Of a stretch of 37,500 nucleotides of DNA, positions 19,741 to 29,962 are shown in pieces; the first letter of the stretch is position 1, and each line of letters starts with the position of its first letter. A program made the position numbers and the translations under genes. The stretch spans positions 1-37,500 of the forward strand of contig JAHBMJ010000247.1 in NCBI GenBank assembly GCA_018398765.1, written 5' to 3'. This stretch comes from Chromera velia (taxonomy: Eukaryota; Sar; Chromeraceae). Below the pieces are notes generated by a model. The model saw nothing but the letters and a program-made list of their open reading frames with translations. It was not told the origin of the DNA and made no database searches.

Positions 19741-21486
19741 CAGAGAGAGAGAGAGAGACAGAGAGACTGTAGGGTTTCTTTCCTTCCTTGTCTTCATGAA
19801 CACAACAGACAAAAAGAAAGAAAGCAACAAAGACAAAAGAACATCACGGGAACTCAGACAGACAGACAGACAGACAGATTGCGAGATGGAGACATAAAGA
19901 AACAAAGAAAGAAGCCAAAGGGAGAAAAACAACACAGAAGACCCTCACATGATTTCTTCAATTTCTCTTGCCGTCAATCTCTTCACCCTCGCTGTCGTCC
20001 AACACGCCACGCTCAGTTGGCACACGGCCTTTTCGACTTTTGTCCACAGCCGGTACGACGTCAGTCCGAAAGAGTTTCTCAACGAAGAGGTTTGCGGAGT
20101 GGAGGGAGAGAAGGAGGACAGAGAGGGGGTACCACTGCCGCCTAGTGTTTCTGCAGAAGACTCTCCTCCTCTTTTCTTCTCCCCGTGTTCAAGCAAGGAG
20201 ACGGCACTCCTCCAGACTCGCCAGACATCCGTATCTAGGTGTTCCTCTCCCCGCGGTTCCGCTAACGGAGCGATCTGCCCCAATGCGCTGTCTACCTGCG
20301 TACACAAGTTTATCGCATGCTTGCTCATGTGTGCAGTTTTGTGTAGTGAATCATGCTCCCCCTATGGAAAGTCATGCTCGTCAATATGGACGAAAGCTGC
20401 ATGCACGTGCTCGCACGGGACACATTCATAACTGCGGACAACAAACGCGACAGTCATGTTTGCTGTCGTCGATTCGTATGGATGTATCCCTTCCACCTCA
20501 GAAAGGAAAGCCAACAAAAAGTTTGGAATGGACCCTCTGATCCACTCAAAGAAAGTTTTCGTGCAAGAATTTCTGTTTTTGCCCGTGTTCTTTGGATCGT
20601 TCCGTGTCTGCCTCTGCTCTTTCTATTGGCCTTCTGGCACGAATCTCGGAAATCAAGTGGATAGACAATCAAAGGCATGATATGATCAGTGGAGACCGTG
20701 GCGTCCGTTTCACGCTTTCAGCAACCCCCCTCACCGGAAATGAACTTGCCGACCTGATCTTCATCGAGCCTCATAGCCTCTTCAATCAGTCTCTCGTTCT
20801 GCCGCTCAGTCTCCCGAGCGACCCCGGCCTGTCGGGCAAAGACCTGTTGCCTGAAGGAGACGGTCGTGGAGGCCATGCGAAGGAGGGGCAGGCCGATGCG
20901 AGGAACGTCCGCAGTACTCGTGTCTGCGTCCATGCAGCTCTGCAGCGACTCCCTGCAAGTCCAGACAGAGCATGAGTACATTACGCATCTACAGCGACAC
21001 ACTGCTAAGGCAAAAGAAGAAGGCTGTCACTCAGGCACTGGGTGTATGGACGCAGACAAACTATCTGGAATTTTTTCTCTCTCTTGTGTGCATTTCATGA
21101 AAAAGCAGAGACAGACTGACAGAGCGTCTGCCTGTGCACTGAGAGAGACGGGCCAATTAGAGTTGTACATCCCGAACGCTGCTCTCCCAGTCTTCATCTC
21201 CAGCATGCGCCTTTTCATCTGAGAGAGCGCATAGTTGGATCGCCTGGCCAGTTCGTTGGTGAGGTGCACAGCTGTTCTGAAGGGAATGACACGCACTTCC
21301 TCAACTGTCTGTGCTTCCTCTTCTTCTTGTACGTCAGAAGAGGAAGAGGACACAGAAGAATGGTCACTTTTGCTCCTCCCTCTTTTCCTTTTGGCGCCTG
21401 AAGCAGTGCGGTCAGTTGCATCACTCGTCGATGGGAGGGCACTGTTGGAGGGGATTTTCACCGAAGAAAGAACGCTGACGGCGGCC
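18700..21486 (-). CDS. Exons 9-12 of the large gene, 3' end
   Basis: Exon 9 (21486-21169) is basic then acidic, with HLTNELARRSNYALSQM. Exon 10 (20952-20735) ends at a strong GTGAGG donor but in phase 1, while exon 11 (20295-19949) opens at a strong acceptor in phase 0. A small exon between 20734 and 20296 would resolve this. Exon 11 ends AT|GTGAGG and joins exon 12 (19213-18700) in phase 2. Exon 12 begins LACLRFRVCTRSQCLVFLG and ends RVAPPR plus TAA. Confidence 0.6.
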
Positions 21487-24400
21487 CTGAAAGACGGAAG
21501 GAAGAGATGGAAGAAGTGAAGAGGGGGGGGCAAGTGCGGCAGCATAGAAAGGTGAAGACCCCAACAAGCAAATAAATGTCAGGCTATTGAATAAGTGCGA
21601 GATTGAAGAATGACTGCGTACACGAAAACGGAGGGACAGTTGCGTGAGCAGAAAGCCAGTCTGGGAAGGGAGCAAACAACTGAGAAAGAATGTCACAGGA
21701 CCATCCAGAGGAGGAAGAACGAACAAAGCAAGCAAAACAAGGCACAACAGCGGACGCTGAGCGGTATTCTCCATGAAAGAAACCGAGAGGGAGGCAGAGA
21801 AATGACTCAACAATCGAGGCTTTCACCCCTCTCTACCTCTCTCTGAGATGGTCACTTTTGTCACTCACCCACTCACTCACTCACTCACTCACCGGACTTT
21901 GGCAACGTCATTGACTTGTTCGACTTCGAAGAGTCTCTTTTCGAGAATTCGCACAATCTCACGACACACAAAAGCGCTCAGTCTCAACGAATCTGTCACC
22001 ATTTCCAGACTCGGACTTGACGCATCAGATGCACCATCTTTTTTCTCTTCGGTCTGTCCCTCCTCCTCTTGCTCTAAGTCATCCTCTCCCACTTCAAGAA
22101 ACGCCCGAAAACCAGACCCCCGTTTTCCCTTAGTACTCTCATCTCCCTTTGAAGACCTCCTTTTTTTCTGTCGTCTCTTCAATCTCTGAAGCTTCCGAGA
22201 TCTCTGAGAACTGAGGTCCACCACAAGAGGCGTCAACGCAACTAGAGCAGCTACCAACTGAGGCGCACCAAGTGAGCGAACACTACTGCCCCCCCGCTTC
22301 CCCCCTGGAACTCCACTTACCCCCCCCTGCTCACCACCCTGAGGATTCTCCGCTGCCTGCGCACAGATCTGTTGCACCAACGGAATGTCCGGAATATTCC
22401 ATGCCACCCATCCCGTTCCACTTGCTTCCACATCGCCGTTCTCCTCTCCTCCTCCTCCCTGTACATAGCCATCGGCTGGGTTGATGTCAAACTCGAAATC
22501 AGGAGATTCGATCAGCATGCGCGCCGTCTCACAAAGCCAAAAGTCCACTAAACTCGACGGAGACGGAGACGCAACGGAGCTGCTGAGGCTCGACTTTTTC
22601 TTCTTTTTCGCTCCTGCCGTCCCTTTCTTTTGCCCTCGCGACCGCCCCTCAGTTGCGGCGTTCAGATTCTTCCCACCGATGCTGTCCCCAGCAATGAGGG
22701 CTTCGTGAAAAGCGCGCTGAGGAAAACATCCTTCACACACACTGCGTGGGCAAGAGGGCACCAGAACAGATAGACGAAAGGAAAAGACAAAACAATGAGT
22801 GTCAGGGAAGAACGGAACTGTCGACGACAAATCCCGAAAGCTCTGTGGACACACAATTCACCTTTTTCAAAATGTATGACACATATCAATGCTTTTCGTT
22901 GTGTATTAATTCACCCAGCACACGAACCATGTCGACAAATGGTACGGTCCCACTGCCTCCATCAAATGTAGCAACAATTATCAACCCCAAAAGAATCGTA
23001 CACACACGTCAAACACGCTGACTGAGTGACTGACTGACTGACCACAGAGTTGCCAGTTGGTCCAACCGGAGGGAAGTCGGGTTTTCCCTTTGTTTCTCTT
23101 TTAGCCACAGAGTCAGACGAGGTCGGAAATCCTCCAGATGTTCCCAGAATGCCTCGCCATCTGGCAGACACGCACCCCCAGACACCCAAAAAGCATCCAT
23201 CTCCGCAACCCTCTTCTTCCACCTCGACGCACCTACAGAGCATGCCACAGAGGCTCGCACAAGTTCATGCGAGCTGAGGGGACAGGGGTCCTCAAAGAGC
23301 TTTTCTGTCTCTGTCTCGGTCCCTGAGCCCCCCTCCAGCCTTTCCATCTGCCTGTCGAGCGCGTCCGTCACACTCACCGCTAACCGGACCCCAGCCTCAG
23401 ATGGCACAGCCTCTTGAGCGATCCACCTGCTCATGCATGCAGTTTGGTGACAACAGAACACACGCAGGTAGAGGGGTTCAAAGAGGTAGACAGGCAGGCA
23501 GAACGACGCCGGACTACATAAACACCAACTTGGAAGCAAAAACGCAACAGTCGAAAGAAACAAAACCTTCTTTCTAGGAAGTTTCCCTCCCTGTTCAGGC
23601 TTTTTGTGTGCCCAGACTCAGTCAGTCTGCTATCAACCCGCACCAGAACATCCATCCATCCATCCATCCATCGAGGCAAACAAAGACAGAAAGAGGCTTT
23701 GGAAGGAACCAGCCGTCAGACCCTTGCAAGGGCATCTCGAACGGACACAGGAAGCAAGCAAAAATAGAGTCCTAACGGTGACTGTACGGAAGACAGAAAG
23801 AGAAAAGAAGACAGGTTGGACTGACAGCAGAGTAAAAAGGTTTCGTGTCAGGAACGGAACCGGCACGCCACTTTCGAATGTGTCCAGAATTCTCTGATAA
23901 GTGTCCGAAAAGAAAGGCTCTGGAGGACCGTCGTCAGAAAACACATCCTCCTCTTCACCCACTTCCCGCAGCATTTCCTCTCCCCCTTCTTGTGTTTGTC
24001 CATCCATAGGATCCTCTGAGGAACAGCTGCTTTCCATTTCTTCATTGGAATCTTTCAATTCTGTATCCCCTCTTACGACTCCCAACGCCTGTCGCGGAGG
24101 AAACCAGATGTCGCCCCTCCCCTTCTCCCCTCTTTCAAACCGGGTGTCCCCCTCCTCCTCGAACTGACGAAACCGATAAAGTCGCCTCTCGATTTCCTCA
24201 CCCAGCAGTAGATTGACTCTCTCCCCCCTTCCCCCGATTTCATTCAGACCCACCCTGGAAGACAGATAGACGCAACACAAAGAAAAAACATCCATAACAG
24301 TGTGTAGTGTATACATGAGAAGAGGGTATCGTATCTGACCCCCCCCAACTAGTCCCCTGCTCGACCCCATGTCAATCAGACTGCTGAACACTTTCTCACG

Positions 24401-26509
24401 GAAGTCTTCCCAACTGATGATGGGGAGGCAGCATGAAACAGAAAATGGAGAAGTTCCATGGGGAGGGGAAGTAGACACCAACATTCACCGAGTCGCCAGA
24501 GCAGAAAAAGAGAAAGAAGAAGAAGAAGTAGAAGAAGAAGAAGAAGAAGAAGTGAACAAGTAAAGGTTCCTTCCGCACTGTATGGAGATAAGATACGCAG
24601 ATCCACGGAAAGAGCAACTTGTCCCCTTCGCAAAGAAAGAATAGAAGAGAGAAAAAAAGGAAACATGGAATTATACAATCATGCACTTAATTGAAGAAAA
24701 TCCTTCATCACTCACTCGCTGACTCGCTCACTCACTCACTCACTCACTCACTCGAAAACTCACAAACTCAATCAAAACATTGACTGACAGCATTTCGAAA
24801 AGCTCCACGTTCTTCATTCTCTTTGTTCGTGAATGCACATAGATGTCCGACTCGAACGCAGACACCCACGCGTTGGAGAATCCATCTGAAAAAGACTCAT
24901 TTCCCCCTTCCCTCTGTCTCTGTAACGCTGCTCTACCTGCTGCTCTCACAATTGTCACAGCGTCGTGATCTCTCATCATCATCTTCCATCGAAAATTTTC
25001 CTCGAGATCCTCAAGCACAGCCTTCATCCGTCCAGTTCCTTTCCCTTCTCCTTCTGCACCCCTAAAGTCACCTGTTCCATTCTCCCCATTTGACACCAAA
25101 CCACCGTCCCCCTGCTGATTCTCAAACTCCTGCCCCTGTCCCCCCACAGGCTCTCCAACGTCTGCCTGCACGTGCTGCAGACCAAGAAACTTCTTGATCC
25201 TCTCTGCCTCAGACTGAAGCAGTTCCCAGAACTCGGCATCGCAGAACCCCATGGCGGCCACGCAATCTCTGCGACGGCCACACAAAACCACACAGGTATA
25301 GACACACACCGGATCGTGTGATACGTACACGAACCACTCACGTGCCTAGCCAATCATGAGAAGTGCACAGTGGAGGATGGCCGGGGGGCAGGGTGTAGCA
25401 TGTGAGCCAACAAACAAGAGATCGACAATACACAAGCAAGGGAAAAAAGGGTGGAGGGGGAGAGCAAAAAAAGGTATCGATCGATCATGGATCAGAGCAC
25501 GGTTTGGCAAATGAAAGGAAAGAAAAGTAGAAAAAAACGAATGGATCACCCTCCTCAGAGGAAACGTCAAAGACAAATTGTTTGAACCATCAGACTGACA
25601 AAAAAGGGACGAAGAACGCAACAAAAAAACACAAAAATGCAGAGAATTGCTTCTGCTTCCACTCAACTCGTGAAGGGCACCTGCGTCTCTTTTCTTCCTA
25701 TCCGTCGTTCATTCCTGTGATTGCCGGTCTTCACTACAGTCAGCCTTCTTCCCACGAGAATCTCTGTGCCTTTCTTTTCCACAGCCTTTGAGAAAATATG
25801 CTGTCCTGCCTGTCCTCACCACTGATTCTCTCTCCGTTCACCACTGGGAAAAAAACAGGTTGAGTAGACTGACGCGATGCTTGCGAGATTCTTTGCCGAG
25901 AAGAAGAAAAAGTCAATGCTTCCCGGTGTCCCTGTAGTGCGCCTGAGGGCCAGAGGCTTCTCCCTCGTGATGGCCAGAACGGCAGGTGACGCACCCCGTC
26001 TCTGCAGGCTTAGGTGCACAGGAGAGACTCTCCAACCTGTGCGAGGGTCCTCAAGGATCGGGATCAACAGGTTCGCTTTCTTTGAGAGACTCATCATTTG
26101 AAATTTTCCCCCTGGCCGACCCTGGGAGAGACGCAGCCGGACTGCAATCTCCTTCAACACCCCGCCACAGAAACGTCGAAAGACAGGGAGACGCACAGCA
26201 ACCATCCTGCATAGATACATGGCATTCATGGGTTCATTCAACCCATTCACGTGCATCAATGAATGAATGCATGCATGCATGTATGTGCAAAGGACCTGTC
26301 AGTCCAGGAATCCATCCGGTGTCTCAATCGAAAAATGAAAACAAATACGGAAGGTTGACAGACACTTGGAAAGAAAGCATGGTCGTGAGAAAGGAGTCAT
26401 GACGAGAGAAAAGGTTGGAGGACGAACCAGGGGACCCCTGCCTTCCGCAAAGCGCAATTTCAGAAAGGGCGAGTCGATTGGTGGACGAAAAATCAAAGCA
26501 GAAGAAGAG

Positions 26510-26551
<42 letters not shown>

Positions 26552-28930
26552 CTAACAGGAATGTGCAGAGCTCGTGTGCCGTCAAAGCCCGAAGCCGAAG
26601 CGGGTACCCCTGCGGATTCAGAGCAGCTCCACCCAGTTGGGCATCAGGAGCCGCCCCCGAGGGCCCGCCAGAGCCAGAAGAGGAGGAGAGTGGAATCACG
26701 GAAAATCCACAAGAGAGAAAGAACTCGCAGATCAAATCCAGTGCGGTTTCCCATTCCCGCAATTCTGCCCTTGAAACAAAAACTTTTTTCACCCCACCCG
26801 CCTTTTGCTTTACTTCTCCCACGGGAATTTCCTCGACGCTATCTTCGTCTTCCGTTCCACGACGTACCATCTCTCTATGGAGACAGCTCAGAACAAAAGC
26901 AGCACACTGATGAATGATATCATACAAGTACAAAACATCTCGAATGGTTCCGTAAGCGGATCGGAAACCCCAAAGGTCCTCTTCGTTTTTCGCATACTGC
27001 GCTAGTGCTCGCAGCCACACGCTCAGGTCATTAGAGGACCCGAAAAGCCGACGCACGATTTTCTGTAAGTGCAGCTGGGAGGGCTTTGGGATTCGTTTGC
27101 CTTTTGATATGTTATTGACAAGAAAACGGCGGAGCACGGCTGCGGCTGTGGCATGACCAGCAATGTCGAACAGGTCTGCTAACTCGGCAATTCTCGACAC
27201 AGTTGTTCCGATATCATCTGAGGCTGTGAGAACATCATCCAAAGATCTGCCGCTCATGATCTTCTCAAATCGATCCTGCTTTTCAATCTCTTCATCTGGC
27301 ATGTGACGCATTCTCTTCAAGTCGGCCGGGATTGAGCGCCCAGCTCTTGAGAAGCCCAGACGCATGATCTTGAAATTCGCGGGGGAGAAGTACAGCCACG
27401 TGTTCAAACCCCCCGCGTCTGGGTACATGACAGAAGGGTCCGGCAGTTCCCCTGCCCTGCTCAGGGTTTCCCTCTCGCTCCTGCTAGGGAATTCGACGTT
27501 CGCATTTTTGTCGGCCGTCCGTACGACCTCCCCCATCCGCAACCGCCGCCGCACTGCCAGAAGTGCCTTGTCCAACACTGGGCCTGTGTAGCCTAGTGAC
27601 CCTATGTGCCAGCTGCAGAGGGAAAAGAAAGAAAGTCGACAGGAAAGAACAAGAAAGAAACAAGCGGAGGAAAGACGGAAAAGAAGAGCACTGCTGGGCC
27701 TGAAAGGAAGTGCGACTGTTCACACAATGTACAGGTGTAAGCGGACATGGACAGCAGACGTGCACTGTCCTGCCATTTTTGTTTGCAAAGAAGCTCTATT
27801 TTCTTGTGTTCGTGTACCTGTTGAATGATGAACGATCTCTCGAACTGACGATTGACGGTCATTTTCTTCCTGAATCCAAGGAAAAAAAACAACCTTAGAC
27901 GACACCCAAAAGGTGGCAAACTCATTTCACTGATCCACGCTTGCACACACAATCCCACTCACTCACCCACTCAGTCCCTCACTCACTCACTCACTCACTC
28001 ATTCAACCCCCCAGTGACTTACATGAAATGGGCAAGCTGTACCGCATACACAGCCATGGCCCCCTTGGCAGTCATGAGATCCCCTGTCCCCGTCGCCCCA
28101 CCCGGAGACGGCCCCTCCCACTCGAGCTCCAGGTCCAGCAGTTTTCCGAATCTGCTCACGAGGGCCTCCAGCACCCCCCTCATTTCCTCATCCAGCTGCA
28201 CACACACGCCCTGCTGCGACTGAGCGCCCGTGCCCCCCATGACAAGCGTCGCCCGCGTCTCCGGGTCCATCGGAGGGCCGTGACGAAGATCAAAGACTCG
28301 ACGAACAATCCGAATAAAGTCGGATAGCTCACGTGCAGTGGTATGTCGCTCTGGATCCGCTAGGTGCCTCTGTACCTCTTTGCAGAGATGACGAAACACA
28401 GGGTCGCTTTGAAGTCGCTTCAATTCGAAAGCGAGAAGGTTCGGTACCACCTTCCTCTTCTGATCGTGGCATTGTTCATACTCATACCGGTCGAGTGCTC
28501 TGCCCAGGGCCTTGAATGTCAAAAGAAGCTGTCGGGGACCTAGACCGTCTCTGTACATGTCCGCAGTAAAGAGAACGTCCTCTGGCACCTGAGCGTCGGT
28601 GAGAGCAAACTCAAGAGCATTCCTTCGCTCTTTCTGTTCAGGTGTTGGGAGGATGGACAGGGGATCCAGGCCCTCTGCACCCCCCAAACGCACACCTTCA
28701 TTGATGAGCTCTGGAGACGGAAAGTCCCCCGAATGCACGGAGAGGGAAAATGAAGACCCCCTCACACGGCTGACTGATTTTTCAACCGATCTCCTTTGAC
28801 CCCCAAATGACAAAACCTGAAACGCAAGGCAGACCTGGTGGTGCGAGAGCGCAACGACCAGGAGGAATATTTTTAAGAGGAGAGAAAGAGAGCTGCTGCG
28901 TCCCTCCGTCTCCGTCCTGGCGAGTCGCAT
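18700..28930 (-). CDS. Large plastid-directed helical protein of unknown family, 12+ exons
   Basis: Minus-strand exons: 28930-28023, 27612-26557, 26206-25991, 25268-24789, 24413-24315, 24254-23826, 23426-23043, 22741-21893, 21486-21169, 20952-20735, 20295-19949, 19213-18700 (TAA stop). The sum is about 5.8 kb, ~1,940 codons. Exons 1-10 join in frame with GT-AG borders. The step from exon 10 to 11 is one base out of phase, so a small exon or another border is missing there. The product starts with a signal peptide plus transit-like stretch, so a plastid location is likely. The body is mostly alpha-helical with acidic linkers. Helical stretches such as LSDFIRIVRRVFDLRH, QLVAALVALTPLVVDL and HELCTFLL recall the loose ~38-residue repeats of organelle RNA-binding FASTK/heptatricopeptide-type proteins. 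That is a guess; I saw no clear RAP domain. Confidence 0.68.
19214..19948 (-). repeat. Intron 11 of the large gene with microsatellites and a SINE-like piece
   Basis: It contains (CA)16 at 19675-19706 directly joined to (GA)n to 19760. At 19793-19880 lies a reversed partial copy of the SINE-like repeat (GTTCATGAAG and GTCTTTGTT blocks on the minus strand) next to (CAGA)n. Confidence 0.7.
21863..21892 (-). repeat. GTGA array starting at the exon 8 splice donor
   Basis: On the minus strand the intron begins GTGAGTGAGTGAGTGAGT and continues to about 21863. The donor consensus itself is the repeat unit. Confidence 0.85.
21893..22741 (-). CDS. Exon 8 of the large gene
   Basis: 849 bp with phase 2 at both ends. 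It holds low-complexity linkers (KKKKKSSLSSSVAS, GGGGEENGD), the helical APQLVAALVALTPLVVDL, a very basic stretch (RKLQRLKRRQKKRRSS) and a final helix LRLSAFVCREIVRIL. The basic stretch could contact RNA or be a linker. The donor is the first unit of a GTGA array (21892 down to 21863). Confidence 0.7.
23043..26206 (-). CDS. Exons 3-7 of the large gene
   Basis: Five exons (26206-25991, 25268-24789, 24413-24315, 24254-23826, 23426-23043), each starting with one base of a split codon and ending with two. Donors are GTCACC, GTCAGT, GTATAC, GTCAGT and GTCAGT. Exon 4 begins near DCVAAMGFCDAEFWELL. Exon 6 has an acidic linker (EEMESSCSSEDPMDG). Exon 7 includes SSHELVRASVACSVGASR, which looks like a helical repeat. 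Introns are 150-740 bp, and one (24790-25267 is exon 4; the next intron 24414-24788) carries GAA and CTCA repeats. Confidence 0.68.
26557..27612 (-). CDS. Exon 2 of the large gene
   Basis: 352 codons between acceptor CTCTGCAG and donor GTTAGT. It begins WHIGSLGYTGPVLDKAL and contains helical segments (LAQYAKNEEDLWGFRSAYG, ALDLICEFFLSCGF) and a Gly/Ser-rich linker near its end. The intron after it begins with a (CT)n/(GA)n tract (26510-26544) directly downstream of the donor. Confidence 0.75.
28023..28930 (-). CDS. Exon 1 of the large gene: bipartite plastid presequence and first helical part
   Basis: The first ATG in the open frame is at 28930. Residues 1-15 are charged, then SLLLKIFLLVVALSHHQ is a signal-peptide core, followed by VCLAF with a Phe at the likely cleavage zone, and a basic Ser/Arg-rich stretch (RRSVEKSVSRVRGSSFSLS) typical of a transit peptide. 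From about residue 75 the mature part begins; it includes GLGPRQLLLTFKALGRAL and ARELSDFIRIVRRVFDLR. The exon ends CAT TTC AT|GTAAGT, phase 2. Confidence 0.75.
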
Positions 28931-29545
28931 GGCGTCTCCGTCAACTTCTCTGTTGTCACACCATTTTCTGTACCAGCCACTGAGTTTAAAGGTATGAATT
29001 CCACTCCTGTAAGATTTGTCCCCGACAATTGACAGTCTCGGAGTCTGCGTAATCCTCCGGAATTCCTCCGGAGTATCGCACACTTTCTGCGCGGTCACTG
29101 AGTCACAAGGGAACTATATACCGTCGGCGCACAACGCTCCGGCCTCCAGGTGAAACACATTGACGGAGGTCATTCTGAAAGGTGCCCCACATGCATGCAG
29201 GCACATTCCGACGCAGCTTCGTGCGAGCAACTCGATCTGATGCCTTCCTTCGTCTCTTTCAAAATTTTGACCAAACAACCTCTTTTCACATTTTCTTTCG
29301 AGTTCGCCAGTCTTTAGTCGTCGTTTTCCGCTCGGAGTTGATGTTGCAAGTAAGCACTTGAAATCACGACAGGCTTTTGCAGCGTGCTTCACGCATCAGA
29401 AGGAAGAAATCGATTGTCTTTCTTTGGCGCTTTTTCTTGAGCGTCGTCTCGCTCGAAAAAGTCGCAGTCTCCTGATCGAATTTTCCTTTTCGTCGTGACA
29501 GGTTGATAATTGACTGACTTACACTCCTGCCGGTAAACTCTGAAG
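28931..29545. promoter_or_regulatory. Divergent promoter region shared by two genes
   Basis: 615 bp lie between the start codon of the minus-strand plastid protein gene (28930) and that of the plus-strand gene (29546). Both 5' UTRs and both promoters must lie here. I see no TATA box in either direction. Short features include TCCGGAATTCCTCCGGA (29056), an inverted-repeat-like stretch. Regulation of both genes from this region is inference from layout. Confidence 0.55.
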
Positions 29546-29918
29546 ATGAGTGATGACGGATTTGAAGACGGGGCTGCGACATCGGAGCACCGCACATACA
29601 GCTGGCGTGAGTTTTCCGTGGCAAACCTCTACTCTCGGTTGCCTTTTTCAGTTTCCCGTCTCTTATTCTCGAACGACATTGGAATCTTCTCTGTGAGACT
29701 GGCTGCTTTCCGGGGCGCTCCAATACGTGTCAACAACTGGAAATGCACAGCAGACTTTGTGTGAATGATATTCCCGTTGACTATCGTTTTTCAATGAAGC
29801 CCGCTTCCTTCCCATGGTGTGCTACCTACCTCGTGAATTCAGGAGAGCTTGAGGCGACTAACCAGAGCTGCTTTGTCATTGTCGGAAATGCCCCCGAGAC
29901 AGGACTCCAGGTAGGTTG

Positions 29919-29962
<44 letters not shown>

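Noticed and set aside
19091-19897. 268-codon plus-strand frame
   Set aside because: It crosses (CA)n and (GA)n tracts and the reverse of exon 12; it is intron sequence of the minus-strand gene.
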